DNA of 22,911 nucleotides from Hofstenia miamia (Eukaryota > Xenacoelomorpha > Acoela > Hofsteniidae). Positions 19,502 to 22,911 of the stretch are shown one piece after another. The notes below the pieces were generated by a model. It did not search any database, was not told the DNA's origin, and saw only the letters and a program-made list of their open reading frames with translations. The DNA lies in the NCBI GenBank assembly GCA_900660155.1, contig CABFPE010000183.1, forward strand, positions 852,698-875,608, written 5' to 3'. How positions within the stretch are numbered: the stretch's first letter is position 1; every line of letters begins with the position of its first letter. The position numbers were made by a program, and so were the translations under genes.

Positions 19502-20764
19502 AAGTGACTCCGCTTCATTTTCTTCCCACGTTATCATTGCGTATTCTGCTTGTTTTGACATCTATAGTACTGCCTTGCATTCAGTTGTGACAGTATTCGC
19601 GTATTTCAAGAACCTAGTTTCTCTAATATCTTCCACTATGGGTGTTAATTGTCACAGCTCATTCATTTTCTGTGAGAAAATTCCAAAATATTTCTTGTAT
19701 AGACTAATGCCTTTTAGTGCTATTAAGAGCGTCATTTGGGCATCTGCTTTGCAAGTGTGGGCTAGATCCGCTCTCATCTGCGTATTTGGATAGAAGAATG
19801 TAAACACCTTCCGTAGGCTGCACGTATTTGCCACATCCTTATAGAAGAAGCTAATGTTCTCTATTACTTCCTGTTCTGATATATCACCAGGATCGTTTTT
19901 CCCAATTCGCATCATAGTTACAATCTCCACATGCTTCGTTACATCATAGTAACGATAATTTTGCTCCCACAGATCGGTCCATACTATGTCATTAACTCCT
20001 GAGAATAACATGACTGCTCTCGGTTGTCGTTGTTCTATTTCTCTCCTCAGCTCTTGGAGTTGGATATGTATCGCTTCCCCTTCTGAATATAATTGATCTG
20101 GGGTAATGTTTCCTTTGATATAAATGCGTTCTTTATTGTTGTTATCTAGTAGTATCTTTTTCGTCTTCTTATAGTCTTCCCGTTGTATCATTTCTATTGC
20201 TTTGCTCCAAGAATTTACGTATGATTTATATTCGTGTAAGAATGTTTTCGCTGGTCGGACCTCTTTCGGGAGTCTCCATCTTGGCAGTACCATGGGTATT
20301 GCTATTGTTTTTGGCGGTGTACACAATAAGATCTTTGCATCAACTAATCTTTCAATTTCTTTGTAGGTACCAGTTGTGTTTGATGCTGTTGCTAAGCCAA
20401 TGGTAACGGGGTAGTTCATTTTTGCTTCCGGGATTGTCTCCCAAAATGATTGTGTTAATCCCCATTTGCTTAGCTTCATCCGTATGCGTTCCTGTATATC
20501 AATCTTCAATGTAATACATTCGACATCCAGTGCGATTTGGTTGAATGGCTTTAATAGTTCCTCTAACTCTGTGCACGTAAATGCTTCCGTGAACATTAAC
20601 TTCATTGTTGCGACCATTTGTTGTTCTCTTATCCTCTGGTAGTTTCTTTCTGTTATCTCCTTTCTTTCCTTCGTAACTTTTATCTCTACCAGGAATCGTT
20701 CGTCATCTGTGTCAATCCATTCTATCGTACTATCTTGGCTCGTGTCTCCCCACTTTTCGATGTT
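19502..20764 (-). pseudogene. unknown long retroelement ORF, C-terminal part, two nonsense codons
   Basis: Minus-strand frame open from 20764 to a TGA at 19652 (ATG-started part 20617-19652, 321 codons). The same frame goes on past that TGA and a TAG near 19570 with protein-like composition to a TGA at 19502, close to the 3' LTR. The sequence is soluble, charged and mostly helical by eye, with no membrane segment and no RT, RNase H, integrase or protease motif. A V-M-L-F-S-G-V-N-D-I stretch faintly recalls the GxND block of SGNH hydrolases, but the rest of that fold is not evident. It contains the source copy (20090-20293) of the segment inserted at 20769-20972. GC content and codon use are clearly higher-GC than the rest of the window. 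Confidence 0.65.
20090..20293 (-). repeat. 204-bp segment, source copy, inside the unknown ORF
   Basis: Encodes, in the ORF frame, VLPRWRLPKEV at one end and NITPDQL at the other. It matches 20769-20972 over exactly 204 bp with seven substitutions by my count (about 97% identity), in direct orientation. Confidence 0.9.
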
Positions 20765-20768
20765 TATT

Positions 20769-20972
20769 TAATTGATCTGGGGTAATGTTTCCTTCGATAT
20801 AAATGCGTTCTTTATTATCGTTATCTAGTAGTATCTTTTTCGTCTTCCTATAGTCCTCCCATTGTATCATTTCTATTGCTTTGCTCCGAGAATTTACGTA
20901 TGATTTATATTCGTGTAAGAATGTTTTCGCTGGTCGGACCTCTTTCGGGAGTCTCCATCTTGGCAGTACCAT
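20769..20972 (-). repeat. 204-bp segment, inserted copy that breaks the unknown ORF
   Basis: Copy of 20090-20293 placed 679 bp away in the same orientation. It begins directly after the codons for N-E-N-M-K-W-Y-D and is read there in the wrong frame. Sequence on its far side (E-K-W-G-D-T-S) opens in a frame that an insertion of length 2 mod 3 (for example 206 bp including junction bases) would explain. It therefore entered an originally continuous ORF. Confidence 0.85.
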
Positions 20973-22665
20973 CATACCATTTCATATTTTCATTTATCAC
21001 TTGTTGTACATTTTTCTCTTTGACTAGTTGTGTTATGTCCTTCGTTTCAACTAGTTTTCTTTTAATTATTTTTCTTGTAGTTATCCATGGTTGATTCAGG
21101 AGTTGTTTTAGTCGAGTTTCTGAGGTTGCACCCCACATGTATTTTCGCATAGGCTCCTCAAATATTTGCATTTCACTCGGGCATATTCCTGTTATGTTGG
21201 CCAGCTCCACTATTGACATTCTTCCCGTTGGGTGATGTTTTGTTATCAGCCTGCTTATTAATTTTTCCATTGTCTGCATTGGTTTCTCATTTTTATTGGG
21301 CGATTCAGTCTTTTCAACGTGGCCTTTCAGTATCCAATTTTTTGTTTGTGTGTTCATCAGTGATAACGCGATCTCGAACTTTTTTGCTTTCATGAGTTTC
21401 ACCCTTTGGTTTCTTGTTACGGGTAGCCTGAGGTCTTTTTCTTCTGTGAGCCATATCGCTAGCAACCATGTGGACGTTCTGTATCTGATTTCCAGTGCGT
21501 TCTTCTCCTCCAATATCAATTTGCGGAAGTCTTTCTTTGTATTTAACTCGTATGCTCTATTAATTTCCGATAGTACCATTTCCACAGTTTTGTGGTATTT
21601 CCGTGCTGGTGCCTCTATTTTTATTTCGGGCCATGATTCATCTGTTTTCTTCTGCAATTTCATGTTCGCCCAGACTTTTTGAATTTCTTCTAAGTGCTCC
21701 TGGCGTTGTGTCATGCTGCATTTAATGAATAATGTCATGGCTTTTTCCAATCCTTCGTTTTGTTGTAGCATTTCCGCTGTTTTTGTTTGTTGGAAGAGGT
21801 CTATTGCTATGCTCTGATCTATCATTATTCCGTATATCTGCGCCCAATAGTCGATCTGTAAGTCGAAACGAATTATCTCGGAGATCGTAAACTCTTTCTT
21901 TTCCCATGGGAAGAAATTTTCTGTTCTTAACACCATGTCCTTTAAGAAACTCGGTAATTCCTCTAGATTTTCTCTCATTGCTATGACGACTATCCTTATT
22001 TGCTGTACTCTCGCCATTCGTACTGTTTGATCGATTTGTTTCTGCAGATGTTTGGTATATTCTTTTTCCCTTAGGACGTGTATAATTGTTAGATTTTCTT
22101 CATCTAGATTTATCTCCGGGATTTTAGCTATCTGTTCCTTATATGCCATAAGTGCTTGCGCCGTTTCCAATGTGAAATCCTCATTGAATGTCATGTGGAT
22201 CGTGCTTCTCATATATGGCCTGTCGATTGTTTCGTTTAACTCTTGTGGATAGCTTATTAGTACATTAACTTTGGGCCGGTTGTCCGCATCTAATAGGATC
22301 GGCAGATTGCTCCCTTCCATCTTAGCAGTTTTTCTTATCAATGTTTTTGTTTCCGGAGATAATTTTTCGAACGCATTGTGCCGCATTTTCGTGGTTGCCA
22401 TAAAGTAAGGGTGCAACGTTTCCCCATCAATTTTGGACATTCGCTTCTCACGCTCTCTAGATCTTATTGTACGCTCCGATGTTGTCTCCGAGGAGATCTC
22501 TACCTGCCTCATCCGTAAAGGCAATCTGCTGGTGCTCGGCTCACAGTCCATAGGCTGTGAACCTGTGCCGCTGGTGTCAACTGAGTTGCCCTTGAATCGG
22601 CTATCAGTTACAACCCACGATACTTGACCAGCCGTGGTTCCAGTGGAGATGCCTTCAGCCTTGAA
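20973..22665 (-). CDS. unknown long retroelement ORF, N-terminal part
   Basis: Uninterrupted minus-strand frame of about 560 codons, open from 22665 (first ATG 22551), running to the 204-bp insertion. The ATG-started ORF is 548 codons including out-of-frame residues read from the insert down to 20905. It has a Ser/Thr/Gly-rich disordered start (G-T-G-S-Q-P-M-D-C-E-P-S-T-S-R), an Arg/Glu-rich basic stretch, then long amphipathic helical segments. There is no signal peptide, membrane span, zinc knuckle or polymerase/protease signature. Cysteines are rare. Together with the downstream part it forms a protein of about 1,000 residues located between a gag fragment and a 3' LTR. I do not recognise the family. 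Possibilities are a captured cargo gene, an unusual Gag or structural protein, or an endogenised viral gene. Intact length in an otherwise decayed region suggests recent insertion. Confidence 0.6.
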
Positions 22666-22911
22666 TTACCAGCCTCTCGACCTGTTGTATGTAATTGTGG
22701 ATGTCATCTCTCTTCTTCACCTTTGCTCCATTTAAAATTATTCTGTATTGATTCTTGAAACTTTGTTTTCCAAAGTATTCTATGAAGTCACCAAATAACA
22801 ATTCATAGTCTGTTTTCGTTTCCAGGTCTAACACCAGGTAATGCTGTGCTGCCGCTCCAGTCAAATATAGGGGGTATCTCGCTGCTGCTGAATGTTGGCT
22901 CACCTTTCTTT
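22655..22911 (-). CDS. Ty3/gypsy Gag capsid fragment, running off the window edge
   Basis: Minus-strand frame open to the right edge and ending in TGA at 22655. It has the capsid pattern YPLYLTGAAAQHY (family L-x-G-x-A), then an F-G-D-F-I-E-Y-F stretch, then D-I-H-N-Y-I-Q-Q-V-E-R-L, as in retrotransposon Gag domains. The apparent start near 22903 is a GTG and not a real start, so the protein begins outside the window. The expected continuation (rest of capsid, zinc knuckle, protease) is missing. Ten bases later, in the +1 frame, the unknown ORF takes over. This implies an internal deletion or recombination, or an atypical element organisation. Confidence 0.7.
   Translation of the reverse strand, partial: RKVSQHSAAARYPLYLTGAAAQHYLVLDLETKTDYELLFGDFIEYFGKQSFKNQYRIILNGAKVKKRDDIHNYIQQVERLVIQG

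Noticed and set aside
19485..19793. 102-codon plus-strand frame
   Set aside because: Antisense to the C-terminal part of the long minus-strand ORF.
21213..22252. Plus-strand frames of 60-128 codons within 21.2-22.3 kb
   Set aside because: Antisense shadows of the 548-codon minus-strand ORF.
1..22911. CRISPR arrays, operons, tRNA or rRNA genes
   Set aside because: No regular spacer arrays, no cloverleaf or rRNA-like sequence recognised; splice sites and transposons show a eukaryotic genome.

Overview
This window looks like an AT-rich metazoan scaffold, most likely arthropod and possibly chelicerate. The reasons are a rhodopsin-family GPCR split by canonical GT-AG introns, two degenerate mariner-like transposases of the kind common in arthropods, several Ty3/gypsy-type LTR fragments, and abundant (TA)n and (AAC)n tracts. 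The species cannot be fixed from sequence alone. Runs of N (one of 159 bases, two single Ns) mark it as a draft scaffold.

Layout: 1-1974 holds a broken Ty3/gypsy gag-pol fragment on the minus strand (zinc knuckle, aspartic protease, start of reverse transcriptase), cut at both ends by LTRs. 1975-4420 is AT-rich with two decayed mariner-like transposases on the plus strand. 5015-11564 is a complete three-exon GPCR on the minus strand (329 codons, all introns phase 0). Intron 2 holds a possible small secreted-protein gene on the same strand, with one frame break. Intron 1 holds a perfect 1,080-bp duplication joined by one N, almost certainly an assembly artefact. 12.2-18.7 kb is AT-rich with decayed plus-strand retroelement pieces: a gag-like stretch at 12.3-12.8 kb and an Env-like stretch near 17.1-17.7 kb. 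18.75-19.25 kb carries two LTRs in tandem.

From 19,274 to the right edge composition changes to clearly higher GC, and a minus-strand LTR element appears. It has a gag capsid fragment at the right edge, then a very long open reading frame of about 1,000 codons that I do not recognise, then a purine-rich tract directly before a 3' LTR start (TGTAGCATCATCC). The long ORF sits where pol/env would be, shows no membrane segment and no RT, protease or integrase motif, and is broken by a 204-bp copy of its own downstream part plus two nonsense codons. It is the best candidate here for something undescribed.

The GPCR is the only gene that looks intact. The rest is mobile-element debris plus the possible nested secreted peptide.
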